From Micromonospora olivasterospora (GTDB lineage Bacteria; Actinomycetota; Actinomycetes; Mycobacteriales; Micromonosporaceae): a stretch of DNA of 64,000 nucleotides. Of this stretch, positions 48,615 to 58,876 are shown piece after piece. The stretch is from positions 5,642,001-5,706,000 of the forward strand of contig NZ_VLKE01000001.1 in the NCBI RefSeq assembly GCF_007830265.1. The letters run 5' to 3'. The first letter of the stretch is position 1; each line of letters opens with the position of its first letter. A program made the position numbers and the translations under genes. Below the pieces are notes generated by a model. That model searched no databases. It saw only the letters and a list, made by a program, of their open reading frames with translations, and was not told the origin of the DNA.

Positions 48615-49660
48615 CGCGGGTCCGCCCGTCGACGTTGGCGGGGCGGGTTGAACTGTGCTTGCGCGGCGATGTCGAGGATGACCGCGTCCAGGTGGGCTTT
48701 GGTGGTCTTCTCGGTGCCGTCGGTGATGGCGTCGTTGGCGGCCTCGTGGATGAGCTGGTCGAGGCTGCCGATCATGCCGCCGGTGCGGTCGTGCAGGTGA
48801 GGAGCCAGCTCGACCAGGGTTCCAGGCTGGTGGCGGTGCAGCCGTAGCGCCTGTTCCATCGCGGCGACGAGTTTTGCCCAGTCGTGCTTGTCCTGGGCGG
48901 TGCGGTGGGTGAACGGGCTGGTGTTGACCGGGATGAACCGGCCGGCGATCTGCCGGCCGCGTACTCCGGAGAACATGCCGGTCTCGTCGAGGTCGAGCCC
49001 GGCGTAGACGAACGTCGCGCTGATCGTGTCGAAGAAGTATTTGAGCTGGTCGGAGGCGTTCTTGCCCTGGCGGGTGGTCAAATCCAGCCGGTGGATCTCG
49101 TCCACGAGGACCATGCCGGTGCCGACCCGGCGCATCACCGAGGCGACGTTGTGCGCGATCGACTGCGGGCTGTCGTGGTGGGCGACCGGCAGTCCGAGGA
49201 AGATCGCCATCTCGGTGGCCAGCATCTTGGGGGTGGCGTCGGGCGGGACCACGATGTAGACGACCGGGATCCGGTCGCGCACTCCTGGGCTGCGCCGTTC
49301 CAACTCGACCTGGAACTTCTTGCCCAGTTGGCTGATCGAGGTCGACTTGCCGGTGCCGCTGGGGCCGGAGACGATCAGGCCACGACGGCCGAGTTGCTTG
49401 CCACGGTTGTTGATGACCAGCTTGCTGCCAGTGTGGATGATCTTCTTGATGTCCGGAGTGGCGACCAGCAGCAACGCGGAGTGATAGTCCTGGCGTGCCT
49501 CGTTGTAGAGGTCCCGCTCGAACGAGGTTAGCCGCTGCCAGTCGGCTGCGGGCAGCAGCCGGGGCGGTTCCGGGTTGACCTGCGCGACGAACGAGGCCCA
49601 GCCCTGCTTGGTGGCCAGCGGATGCCGAACGTCGGTGGACATGGACAGCGTGCTGCTCAT
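48611..49660 (-). CDS. tniB: TniB/TnsC-like AAA+ ATPase
   Basis: 349 residues, from the ATG at 49660 that overlaps the tniA stop as ATGA. Walker A is LIVSGPSGTGKSTSISQLGK, Walker B is TGMVLVDEIHRLDLTTR, and a sensor-like stretch SATFVYAGLDLDETGMFSG follows. These ATPases form filaments on DNA, connect TniQ to the transposase and give target immunity. Length and motifs normal; intact. Confidence 0.92.
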   Translation of the reverse strand: MSSTLSMSTDVRHPLATKQGWASFVAQVNPEPPRLLPAADWQRLTSFERDLYNEARQDYHSALLLVATPDIKKIIHTGSKLVINNRGKQLGRRGLIVSGPSGTGKSTSISQLGKKFQVELERRSPGVRDRIPVVYIVVPPDATPKMLATEMAIFLGLPVAHHDSPQSIAHNVASVMRRVGTGMVLVDEIHRLDLTTRQGKNASDQLKYFFDTISATFVYAGLDLDETGMFSGVRGRQIAGRFIPVNTSPFTHRTAQDKHDWAKLVAAMEQALRLHRHQPGTLVELAPHLHDRTGGMIGSLDQLIHEAANDAITDGTEKTTKAHLDAVILDIAAQAQFNPPRQRRRADPR

Positions 49661-51749
49661 CGGCCCGCCTCCAGGTCGTCGGCGAACGGGTCGAACAACG
49701 CGAATGGCACCACGTCCCCGACCAGGACCTGCGGCTGCTCGTCCGGCTCCGGCCCGGGTGGGGGCAGCGGTCGAGGCGGGACCGCTGCGGCCTTCGGTGG
49801 TTCGGACAGCGCCGCAGTGGTGAGTTCCGGGGGCAGGTGGTTGCCCATCGCCTGGGCTGTGCGTGTGCGCGCCAACGCGCGACCGGCGCCCGGTCCCTGC
49901 TCGGCGCGGCGCAGCAACGCGGCCAGGATCACCGAGACGGCCATCTCGTTGGTGTCGTCCAAGCCCCGCTGCGCGGCGATCTTCCGCGAGGCCCGCCAGG
50001 TGAAGTCGGCGAACGGCTGCCCCACCAAGCTGTGATGGGTCCAGGGAACGGTGATCCAACCGCCGTGGTGGTGGTTGCGTACCCAGATGCGGGAGACGTC
50101 GTAGGGGTCGTAGTGGACCTCCCACCGGCCGGCGCGGCTGGTGATCCCCGAGTTCTTGCGGGCATAGGGGCGCAGCTCCGCGCAGTTGTAGGTGCGGTAG
50201 TCGATCTGGATCCCGCCGTCGCCGATCGCTCGCCAGTCCGCCGGCAGCAGCTCGATGTAGTCCTCGCCGGTCAGCGACACCGGGACGTAGCCGGCCGCAG
50301 CGACCAGGGCGGCGTAGGCGTCGTTGGGTGAGGCGGCCTGATCGGGGTTGAACGGGTGCCGCAACCCGTCGTGTGGGCGGGTCTGCCAGCCGGCGATCAC
50401 CCACTCGTCGAACAGTTCTTGCAGGTCCGGCAGCGACCACACCGCCCGCTCGGCGACATCCCGGCCGCGCCGGGTGACGTCCCTGCCGGTGTATCCCGCC
50501 ACGTGCTGGCAGAACAACGTGTTGATCGACTCGAACGTGCGCTCCACGATCGCCTTGTCCGTGGGCGTCTGCTGGTGCGCCGGCTGCACCGAGATGCCCA
50601 GCGTGTCGGCCGCGCGCAGGAACACCTCCGACAGGAACACCTTGCCGTGTTCGATCACGACGGTGTCCGGGACGATGACCGGCTTGGCCGCAGCCAGGGC
50701 CATCCGGGAGTCCAGGCTGACCAGCCTCTGGTGCGGGATCCGCGACGCCGACATCGCCAGCGCGGCGTCCCAGCCCGGCCGCATCGGCTCCGGGACCGTC
50801 ACCCGGGCCAGCAGCAGCGCCGCGTCGACCGCCTTCGCCCCGACCGGCCGCAGCACGCCAGCGCAGATCGTGCGGGTGGCGATGTCGATCGCGAGAACGA
50901 GTTCCGCTCGGCCGGGCTGCCCGTCATCCATGATCGCCAACACGTCCAGCGGGTGCTGTCCATCTGGACCTGCTCACCAGGACGACTCGCGGTGGTCGCG
51001 GTGTAGGCGCCGGCCGGCTTGTTCGCCGTCTGCCGGCGGGTCACCGCCGAACCGAACGTGTGCCGCCCAGCCGACAGCACCTCCAGCAGCCGATAGCACG
51101 TGGCCTGCGACGGCATCTTGACCACGCCCGGGCCATGCTCCTCGTCCAGCAGCTCCCGGATCTGCCGCAGCGCCCGCGACTTCGTCCCCGTCGACGTGCC
51201 GGTCTGCCTCTCGATCACCGCGACGGCGGCGGCCACCACCCTCGCGTCGACGTGCCCGGTCGGCTTCGCCACGCGGGCGTGCCGGGTGTCGACCAGGCCC
51301 CACAAGCCCTGCTCGCGGTAACGACGGCGCATCCGCTGGACCGTGCGTACGCTCGTCTTCGCCCCCGCGTCGGTCAACTCCGCCGCCTTCGCCGCCTCCC
51401 GGGCGGCCAGAGTGAACGTCGCCGGGTCATAGCCCGGCCTCGGCACCGTCCCCTCCGGCGCCAGCCCGGTCTCCACCTCGATCAGGTGCCGCTCCCAGTC
51501 CCGGGCAGCGCGCACCACCTGCGCTGGCGGCGCCTTTAGCAACCCATGCGGATCCACCCTCGGCGCCGGCGCCGCGCCGACCAGCTCGAAGTCCGGGGCC
51601 GCCAGCAGATACGCCAACGCCACGACGGTGGTCGCGCCGGCCGCCGACAACAACCGGATACTCGCGCCCGAGATCGCCACCACGGTGTGCGTGGTCCCGG
51701 CGAAGACCACCCGGTCATTGACCCGCAGCACCCCGGGGCGCTCAACCAT
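49657..51749 (-). pseudogene. tniA: TniA/TnsB-like DDE transposase, frameshifted
   Basis: From ATG at 51749 (MVERPGVLRVNDRVVFAGTT) the N-terminal helix-turn-helix domains (TSVRTVQRMRRRYREQGLWG) run in frame to QVQMDSTRW near 50955. There AGCACCCGCTGG lacks one C relative to the expected STPLDVLAIMDDG, and the rest is in the next frame: first Asp MDST, second in IVPDTVVIEHGKVFLSEVFL, Glu in PTDKAIVERTFESINTLF, then the Mu-type beta-barrel. The break hits the first catalytic Asp region, so no active protein is expected unless frameshifting occurs. The start codon overlaps the tnsA stop. Confidence 0.88.
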
Positions 51750-52540
51750 CGCGCTCACCAACCCGCGCCAGACGGTCGTTGGTCGGCGCCACCCGCACCA
51801 GCGTGCGGTGTGACAGCACCAGCGACAGGTCCGCCACCAACTCCCGCCGCCACAACAGGTGGTAGAGCACCGGCAGGGTCCTCAGCGTGTCACCGGCAGC
51901 CTCGGCACCGTCCATCAACGACCTGGGCCGCGAACGCCTCCAGCAGCAACGCCGCGACCCGCTCGTCGAAGCACCGCGGATGCCGGTACCCGGCCAACCA
52001 ACGCTGGTTCGCCACCACCACCGGATCCATCCGGTCCCACACCGCGTACCGCCAACCCAACAACGCGCACGCCTGGTCGGTGACCCCGAACGCCACCCGG
52101 TCCACCTCCTCGACCAACACCAACGGCCGAGAGTCCAGCACCACGACCGCGCCGTCCTCCAGCCGTACCAGAAAGTCCGGAGCGTGCCGCCGGGTCTTGC
52201 CGTTCCCGCCCGGCCGCAGCAGCCAGAACGGCTGCGACACGATCCCGGTCACCGACGGGTCGAAGTCCAACGCCACCAGGTGATCGCGTTCCGCCCACGA
52301 CTCGAACCCGACCAGGCGCCCGAGCGTCGCCGACCAGTACCAGCCAGGGAAGTTCCGCTGGCCCCGGTACGACGGAAACGACCTCACCGGCCGCGCCAAC
52401 TCACCCACGACATCCGGCAACCAGCCCCACGGCACGCGCTGCTCAACGCCCAGCCCGTCCAGGTAGATCGCCTCGAAGTTCTCGTCCAGGCCAGGCAGCC
52501 CGACACGTCTCTCCAGCACCGAGACATCATTCCTCGCCAC
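51742..52540 (-). pseudogene. tnsA: TnsA-like endonuclease subunit, frameshifted near the C-terminus
   Basis: Starts MARNDVSVLERRVGLPGLDE. The PD-(D/E)xK-like core is RLVGFESWAERDHLVALDFD (Glu), IVSQPFWLLRPGG, RRHAPDFLVRLEDGAVVVLD (Asp), followed by SRPL where a D-x-K/R is expected, so the Arg may stand for the usual Lys. TnsA proteins cut the 5' strand ends so the transposon leaves by cut-and-paste. Near 51915 the frame is lost: SLMDGAEAAGDTLRTLPVLY and ELVADLSLVLSHRTLVRVAP continue in another frame to a TGA at 51742. The nuclease core is intact, but the C-terminal part that contacts the partner is not. Confidence 0.78.
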
Positions 52541-52862
52541 TTTCGATGAGAACTCGCCACCCGCCTCGCCACCTCAGCGCCCGGCTCGCCACATCTGACG
52601 AGAAGCGACATTTCTTACCGGCACCCGTTGTCACTTCTCGTTCGATCTGGCGATCCGTCATCGCGCTGACCAGCCCTTCGCCACTTGCGCGGCGGCCACC
52701 CAGCCGCGCCTGATTCTCATCTGATCTGGCGGATTCCCGGGTCGCTGGCGCGCGGCAAGCCGCAGCGGCCCGGGTTCGCCACTTCCGCTGAGAATCCGGC
52801 CGCCGCTCGCCACGTGGCTCGCCACGGTGCTGAGAACTCGCCAGTTCAGCCGCGAAGCGACA
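52541..52862. promoter_or_regulatory. Right end of the Tn7-like transposon with repeated transposase-binding motifs
   Basis: At least six copies of a CGCCA-N(7-9)-GAGAA motif or its reverse: CGCCACATCTGACGAGAAG, TTCTCGTTCGATCTGGCG, TTCTCATCTGATCTGGCG, CGCCACTTCCGCTGAGAA, CGCCACGGTGCTGAGAA and GAGAACTCGCCAG, mostly in the 250 bp before the terminal GAAGCGACA. An ordered array of binding sites at the tnsA side is typical of Tn7-like ends. The promoter of the operon must also be here. Confidence 0.75.
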
Positions 52863-52977
52863 CCCGTCTTTACGGCCCGCAGCGCACCTCACCAACCCTC
52901 GGCCATTTATCGGATTAACGGTAACGACAATACGGAAACTAAGCGCCGCAAAACGGACATAAGCCAGGAGCATCATA

Positions 52978-53118
52978 ATGACACTTTTGGTGTTTCCTAC
53001 CTTGTCGGTAGGGACTTGGAGTCCGCAGGAGGGCTGTCCTGGCCCAGTGGAGTTGACATGTGCCACTGAGGTTGGGGGTGCCGGCCCACCTATCTGCGAC
53101 CTGGTCCACCGAATCTGA
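52978..53118 (+). CDS. Short ORF (46 aa) with strong start context, unknown
   Basis: ATG at 52978 with CAGGAG nine bases upstream, in a patch of unusually low GC for this window (about 52905-52995). It encodes MTLLVFPTLSVGTWSPQEGC, then GPVELTCATEVGGAG, ending in PICDLVHRI; three Cys and several Thr/Ser lie in the second half. It has the size and look of a peptide precursor, but no modification enzyme gene is nearby and I recognise no family. It could be chance. Confidence 0.3.
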   Translation: MTLLVFPTLSVGTWSPQEGCPGPVELTCATEVGGAGPPICDLVHRI

Positions 53119-53328
53119 TCAGTGGCTGCCACACTGGCGGACCGGTGAGGGATGTGGGTGGTCTTCATGGTGGCCAGTCTTCGGTCCGTGTCGGGCGGCC
53201 GTCTGGAGGATCCGGTTGAGTTCGAGGGGAGGTCAGGACTCGACGTCCAGGACCAACGAGTGCTCACCGGCTGGCGGCTACCTACCCACCAGGAGTTTGC
53301 CGGATGGCTAACTCCCAGAACTCATTAG

Positions 53329-54015
<687 letters not shown>

Positions 54016-54550
54016 TAGAAGCTGGGGGCAGCCTGAGCCGGGGGACACCGGGGAGGGTGGGAAGCGGCCCCGACAACGCCGGAACGGTTCGGAACTGCCA
54101 GACGGGCCGGGTTCGGCAAGCGAGATCAGAGGGTGTAACGCGAGTGAACCAGCGGCTGAAGTCCCGTAATGGTTGTGCCGGCTCGAACCTGGTGGATCTG
54201 GGCCGGTTTGCAGCGCTCGTACCCCTGGGTGTTCGAGGGGACGTCTCCGAGGCCGGATGCGTCGGCCGGTCCGGAGGCCGCGGTGAAGGACTGCGGCGTA
54301 GCCGCGGCGATGCTGCCGGGATAGAGCTGGGCACCGTGCTGATCGATCGGTCATGTGGTGAACGTGGGAACCGTCCCTGGTCGCCCCTGGTGCGGGCATC
54401 CAGTCCGTCTCGGGGGCAGGTCTGTCGCCGACTGGTGGCCGTGGGGCGGGGCGGAGGCCCCGTAGTAGTCCGAGGCTGGGAGAGCCGGTCACATGGCGAA
54501 GGGGGCCAGCAAGTCGGCAGTGAGGATGCTGGAATGCCGGGAGGACGTTG

Positions 54551-56029
54551 GTGAACACCGACGATCTGGAGGCCGCCGCCTACCGGGCGGAGCGCCGGGT
54601 ACTGGAGATCCAGACCAAGCTGCACCGTTGGGCCCGTGAAGACCCTCATCGCGGGTTTGATGACCTGTTCAATCTCGTTGCTGACCCCGCCTTCTTGCTG
54701 ACCGCATGGATGCGGGTGCGGGGCAACAAGGGGGCGCGCACGCCCGGCGTGGACGGCCGCACCGTCTTCTACGTCGAGAACGTGCGAGGCGTCGAGGACT
54801 TCCTCGACGAACTACGGTCGCAGGTCAAGGACCGCAGTTTCCGTCCGATCCCGGTGCGCGAGCGCATGATTCCCAAGGCGAACGGCAAGCTCCGCCGTCT
54901 GGGGATCGCGTCCGTGGCCGACCGGACGGTCCAAGCGTCCCTGAAGCTGGTGCTGGAGCCGATCTTCGAGGCGGACTTCCACCCGTGTTCCTACGGGTTC
55001 CGCCCGATGCGCCGGGCCCATGACGCGATCGCCGAGACTCGCCTGCTCACATCCAAGAGCTACGAGTGGATCGTGGAGGGCGACATCACGGCGTGCTTCG
55101 ACGAGATCGACCACGCGGCCCTGATGGGTCGGGTGCGTGCACGGATCGCGGACAAGCGCGTCCTGGCCCTGGTCAAGGCGTTCCTCAAGGCAGGCATCCT
55201 CAGTGAGGACGGCCAACTGCGAGCCACCGACACCGGCACCCCGCAGGGATCGATCCTTTCGCCGTTGCTGAGCAACGTGGCCTTGTCGGTCCTGGACGAG
55301 CACTTCGCCCAGATCCCCGGCGGCCCCAGCTCACCCCGCGTGGAGCGGGCCAAGCGACGACGGCACGGGAAGGCCAACTACCGGCTGGTGAGGTATGCGG
55401 ACGACTTCCTCGTGCTGGTCTCCGGCACCCGGGAACACGCCGAGCAGATACGCGGCGACGTCGCCGAAGTGCTGGCACCGATGGGCTTACGCCTGTCGGA
55501 GGAGAAGACACTGATCACCCACATCGACGACGGCCTCGTCTTCCTCGGATGGCACATCCAGCGCCACCGCAAGCGAGGAACCGACCGGCACTACATCTAC
55601 ACCTATCCCTCGCGCAAGGCCGTCAAGGCCGCGATGGACAAGGTGCGCACGTGGTGCCGGGAACTGGACACCAACCAGCCGCTCGACGCCCTGCTGCTGC
55701 AACTCAACCGGCAACTGCGGGGCTGGTGCGCATACTTCCGGCCCGGGGTCTCGCACGCCGCCTTCCACTACCTGAGCCACTACACCTGGGCACGGGTCAT
55801 CGGATGGCTGCGCCGCAAGCACCCCAAGACCAACTGGAAGGACCTCCGCCGCCGCTACTGCGACGGACGGTGGTGGCCACACGGCCAGGAACGGGAACTG
55901 TTCGATCCAGCAAAGGTACGCACCACGCGCTACCGCTACCGGGGAACAGCCATCCCAACCCCCTGGACGGGCGACGGTCAAGCCCCTGGAAGTGGTGTAA
56001 CGGCTGATCTTTCGAGTTGTACTGGTTAG
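54551..56029 (+). CDS. ltrA: Group II intron reverse transcriptase/maturase (C-terminus altered by IS256)
   Basis: About 492 residues. RT blocks: GNKGARTPGVDGRTVF (RT-0/1), VRERMIPKANGKLRRLGIAS (RT-2), WIVEGDITACFDEIDHAALM (RT-3), TDTGTPQGSILSPLLSNVAL (RT-4) and LVRYADDFLVLVSGTREHAE with the YADD catalytic box (RT-5). Domain X follows: LNRQLRGWCAYFRPGVSHAA. No HNH endonuclease is visible. The GTG at 54551 is six bases after GGGAGG; a TTG at 54548 is also in frame. The last residues after about 55990 are supplied by IS256 DNA, but domain X looks complete. Confidence 0.9.
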   Translation: MNTDDLEAAAYRAERRVLEIQTKLHRWAREDPHRGFDDLFNLVADPAFLLTAWMRVRGNKGARTPGVDGRTVFYVENVRGVEDFLDELRSQVKDRSFRPIPVRERMIPKANGKLRRLGIASVADRTVQASLKLVLEPIFEADFHPCSYGFRPMRRAHDAIAETRLLTSKSYEWIVEGDITACFDEIDHAALMGRVRARIADKRVLALVKAFLKAGILSEDGQLRATDTGTPQGSILSPLLSNVALSVLDEHFAQIPGGPSSPRVERAKRRRHGKANYRLVRYADDFLVLVSGTREHAEQIRGDVAEVLAPMGLRLSEEKTLITHIDDGLVFLGWHIQRHRKRGTDRHYIYTYPSRKAVKAAMDKVRTWCRELDTNQPLDALLLQLNRQLRGWCAYFRPGVSHAAFHYLSHYTWARVIGWLRRKHPKTNWKDLRRRYCDGRWWPHGQERELFDPAKVRTTRYRYRGTAIPTPWTGDGQAPGSGVTADLSSCTG

Positions 56030-56226
56030 AAGGGTTGTGTTCCGGGCTGCTCAGGGGCGGGTTCGTTGGTTTCGGGTTGCCAGCGGTCGATGTCGTCGGG
56101 CCAGGCTGCGGGACGGCCGTGGCCGTCCCAGAAGCCGGTCTCGGTGCCGGTGGCGGCCAGGGCGGCGTTGAGCTTCTTGCGTTCGGCCGGGGTGGGGATG
56201 GTGTGGTCGCCGGTCACGTCGGTCAT
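56026..56226 (-). CDS. Small passenger ORF of the IS256 element
   Basis: 66 residues, starting at an ATG that overlaps the transposase stop (ATGA). It reads MTDVTGDHTIPTPAERKKLN, ATGTETGFWDGHGRPAAWPD and then WQPETNEPAPEQPGTQPF. Translational coupling makes it a probable real gene of the IS. Function unknown; I recognise no domain. Confidence 0.55.
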   Translation of the reverse strand: MTDVTGDHTIPTPAERKKLNAALAATGTETGFWDGHGRPAAWPDDIDRWQPETNEPAPEQPGTQPF

Positions 56227-57464
56227 GCTGCGGTCTCCAGTTGGGGCAGGTCCGGACTCGTCGTGGTGGTTCTGGCGGTCTCGCGGGCCTTGGCGAGGAT
56301 GTCGAGGGCGAAGTAGCGGCGGCCTTCGGTCCATTCGTCGTGTTGTTCGGCAAGGACGGCACCGACGAGGCGGATGACGGCGTCGCGGTCGGGGAAGATC
56401 CCGACGACGTCGGTGCGGCGGCGGATCTCCTTGTTGAGTCGTTCGTTGGGGTTGTTCGACCAGATCTGGCGCCAGATCTGTTGCGGGAAGCCGGTGAAGG
56501 CGAGCAGGTCGGCGCGGGCGTCGTCGAGGTGGGCGGCCACGGCCGGCAGCGACCTGCTGACCGAGTCGAGGAGTTTGTCGAACTGGGCGTGGACCGTAGC
56601 GGCGTCGACCTGGTCGTAGACCGAGTGCAGCACGGTCTTGACCGCCGGCCACGCGGACTTCGGACACACCGCCATCAGGTTCGCGGCGTAGTGCGTGCGG
56701 CACCTCTGCCAGGACGCGCCGGGCAGGTTCGCGGCGATCGCGTCGACCAGGCCGGCGTGGGCGTCGCTGGTGACCAGCAGGGTGCCGGTCAGGCCGCGGG
56801 CGACCATGTCGGCGAAGAACGCGTTCCATGCCTGCTTGGTCTCGCTTGTGGCGACCTTGACGCCGAGGACCTCGCGGTGGCCGTCGGCGTTGACGCCGGT
56901 CGCGACCAGCACGACCGCGTTGACGACCCGGCCCTGCTCGCGGACCTTCATGGTCAGCGCGTCGGCGGCCACGAACGTGAACGGCCCCGACTCGCTCAGC
57001 GGCCGGGTGCGGAACGCCGCGACCTGGGCGTCCAGGTCGGCGGCCATCCGCGAGACCTGTGACTTGGACAGGCTGGTGATGCCCAGCGACTGTACGAGTT
57101 TGTCCATGCGTCGGGTGGAGACGCCGAGCAGGTAGCAGGTCGCGACCACACTGACCAGCGCGGCCTCGGCCCGCTTACGCCGTTCGAGCAGCCGCTCGGG
57201 GAAGTAGGAGCCCGACCGCAGTTTCGGGATGGCCACGTCGATCGTGCCGATGCGGGTGTCGAGCTCGCGGTGCCGGTAGCCGTTGCGGGAGTTGATCCGT
57301 TCCGGCGAGGCGATGCCGTACTCGGCGCCGCAGACCGCGTCGGCCTCCGCCGACAGCAGAGAGTTGATCACCGTGGACAGCAGGTGCCGCATCAGATCCG
57401 GTGACGCGTCGGTCAGTGCCTGGCCCAGCAGGCCGGCAGGGTCGATGATGTGAGGTGCGGTCAT
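56223..57464 (-). CDS. IS256-family transposase
   Basis: 413 residues from ATG at 57464 (MTAPHIIDPAGLLGQALTDA). Mutator-type core: FTFVAADALTMKVREQGRVV (Asp), GTLLVTSDAHAGLVDAIAAN (Asp), the conserved GASWQRCRTHYAANLMAVCP (CxxH) and NNPNERLNKEIRRRTDVVGI (Glu). The frame is open to 57557, but the residues before MTAP are not family-like and cover the IS end. Intact. Confidence 0.93.
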   Translation of the reverse strand: MTAPHIIDPAGLLGQALTDASPDLMRHLLSTVINSLLSAEADAVCGAEYGIASPERINSRNGYRHRELDTRIGTIDVAIPKLRSGSYFPERLLERRKRAEAALVSVVATCYLLGVSTRRMDKLVQSLGITSLSKSQVSRMAADLDAQVAAFRTRPLSESGPFTFVAADALTMKVREQGRVVNAVVLVATGVNADGHREVLGVKVATSETKQAWNAFFADMVARGLTGTLLVTSDAHAGLVDAIAANLPGASWQRCRTHYAANLMAVCPKSAWPAVKTVLHSVYDQVDAATVHAQFDKLLDSVSRSLPAVAAHLDDARADLLAFTGFPQQIWRQIWSNNPNERLNKEIRRRTDVVGIFPDRDAVIRLVGAVLAEQHDEWTEGRRYFALDILAKARETARTTTTSPDLPQLETAA

Positions 57465-57867
57465 CGCGGTAGTCCCTTTCGAGAGTGCTGTCGAAGGTTC
57501 ACTCGAAAGATCACGCGATGGCCGCGCTCTATGCCGGACAGGCTGTCCGGCGATCACGCCAACCGCGTTACACCACTATCAGGGACGCCACTCGGGCGGA
57601 CCGGATGAGGACAGACCACACGACCACCACGGGACTTGTGGAGAGCCCGTTGCGTTGAGAGGCGCACGGCGGGTTCGGCGAGCGGCCTGGAGAAACGGGC
57701 TGGTGGCAACACCAGCACCGCGCTCCAGGCCGACTCAACCTACACGGCGAGCTCGGACACGTCCCACCCGCCGAAAACGAGGCACTCCACGCGATGACCC
57801 ACCCGGTCACCGCACCCCTGAAAACCAGCTAACCAACTCTCCATCAAACCCGGGGCTTGACACTTGG

Positions 57868-58110
57868 TCGACGCTGAAGATCGAACTCGTCTACCGCACG
57901 AGCTGGCGCACCCGCGACGAGCCCGAGAACGCGATCTTCGCCTACATCGACGGCTGGTACAACACCCGCCGCATCCAGAAGGAACTGGGCTACCGCAGCC
58001 CCGACGAGTACGAGACCGCCTGGCACACCCACCAGAAGGAACCAGCCGGCCAACTATCGCTACCCCTGCACCAACCGGCAGCAGGTAACCACCGCTCCAT
58101 CAAAGCGGGG
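57868..58110 (+). pseudogene. 3' remnant of a second IS3-family transposase
   Basis: STLKIELVYRTSWRTRDEPE, NAIFAYIDGWYNTRRIQKEL and GYRSPDEYETAWHTHQ are the C-terminal end of an IS3 OrfB (WYNxxRxxxxLGYxSPxxYE), unrelated in detail to the copy just upstream. The exact stop is unclear. Only about 80 codons remain. Confidence 0.75.
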
Positions 58111-58225
58111 GGAGCTCAGAGCCAGCGTGATCTTGGTTGGTGGCGGTGGACGGGTTGGCACGGGGGCGTCCGGGGTCGTGCCGAGTGGTCCCGCCGGAGG
58201 TTCGGCGGGACCACTCGTGCCGGCA

Positions 58226-58876
58226 TCAGGGCAGCCGGATGGTCCTGGTGTTGGGGAAGCTGCCGGGGCAGGATGTCGACGAGCCCGTGCCGACCACGAC
58301 GTATCCCGGTGGGATCGGCGAAACCGAGCAGATGACCGTCGTGCCAGAGGCCGCCGGAGTGCGGATGGTCCAGGTGTTGGGGAAGCTGCCGGGGCAGGAT
58401 ATCGACGAGCCCTCGGCGATGATGACGTACCCGCTCGGCAGGGCCGAGACCTTGCACATCACGGTGGTTCCCGTGGTGGACGGAGTGGTGATCGTCCAGG
58501 TGTTGGGGAAGCTGCCGGGGCAGGATATCGACGAGCCCTCGGCGATGATGACGAACCCGCCCGGGACGGCGGAGACCTTGCACATCACGGTGGTTCCCGT
58601 GGTGGACGGAGTGGTGATCGTCCAGGTGTTGGGGAAGCTGCCGGGGCAGGATATCGACGAGCCCTCGGCGATGATGACGTACCCGGCGGGTATGGGGGAA
58701 CTCTTGCAGATGGTCATTGTCGCCGCGCTGGCTGGCGTCGCGACCGTCACCGCCGAGATGATCCCGAGAGTGATGGCGGCCACCGCGACCGCCCCGAGGC
58801 GGCGCAGGGCCTTCGCAACCCGTCCACCTGTTTGCGAACGTCGCGGCAGCCGCCGGACCCGTTCCGGTCGAGTCAT
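58226..58876 (-). CDS. Secreted protein with four tandem Cys-containing repeats
   Basis: 216 residues from ATG at 58876, with AAGGGA seven bases upstream. A signal peptide with a long basic N-region (RRLGAVAVAAITLGIISAVT, then VATPASAA) is followed by four repeats of about 41 residues, each with CxxS(x)(I/V/L)P(x)GYVIIAEGSS, ISCPGSFPNTWTI and a Thr/Ser-rich spacer. Two Cys per repeat suggest one disulfide in each unit. The three central repeats are almost identical also at DNA level (about 123-bp period). It is likely an exported wall- or matrix-associated protein; no catalytic motif. Between it and 59300 there is no gene I trust. Confidence 0.75.
   Translation of the reverse strand: MTRPERVRRLPRRSQTGGRVAKALRRLGAVAVAAITLGIISAVTVATPASAATMTICKSSPIPAGYVIIAEGSSISCPGSFPNTWTITTPSTTGTTVMCKVSAVPGGFVIIAEGSSISCPGSFPNTWTITTPSTTGTTVMCKVSALPSGYVIIAEGSSISCPGSFPNTWTIRTPAASGTTVICSVSPIPPGYVVVGTGSSTSCPGSFPNTRTIRLP

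Larger units (their letters stand above)
44580..52862 (-). mobile_element. Tn7-like transposon (TnsA-like/TniA/TniB/TniQ), degraded
   Basis: The outermost ends are TGTCGCTTC inverted (44580-44588 and 52854-52862). Inside both ends, CGCCA-N(7-9)-GAGAA-type repeats recur. Four genes run tnsA-tniA-tniB-tniQ on the minus strand, each overlapping the next. The only cargo is an ISL3 element with a nested IS701 between tniQ and the left end. I found no matching target-site duplication (left flank CTGGG, right flank CCCGT), so an end may be displaced or the flanks rearranged. Confidence 0.8.
55991..57577 (-). mobile_element. IS256-family (Mutator-type) element with a second small ORF
   Basis: Ends read AGTGGTGTAACG inward at 55991 and 57577. 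It carries a transposase and a short overlapping ORF. The adjoining 8 bp (CCCCTGGA and ATCAGGGA) do not match, so the usual target duplication is not visible; a deletion next to the IS or a wrong end call by a few bases is possible. Confidence 0.8.

Noticed and set aside
49657..51749. Programmed frameshifting in tniA
   Set aside because: The shift site AGCACCCGCTGG has no slippery heptamer, and the break is within the catalytic region. A simple one-base deletion is more likely, so it is listed as a pseudogene.
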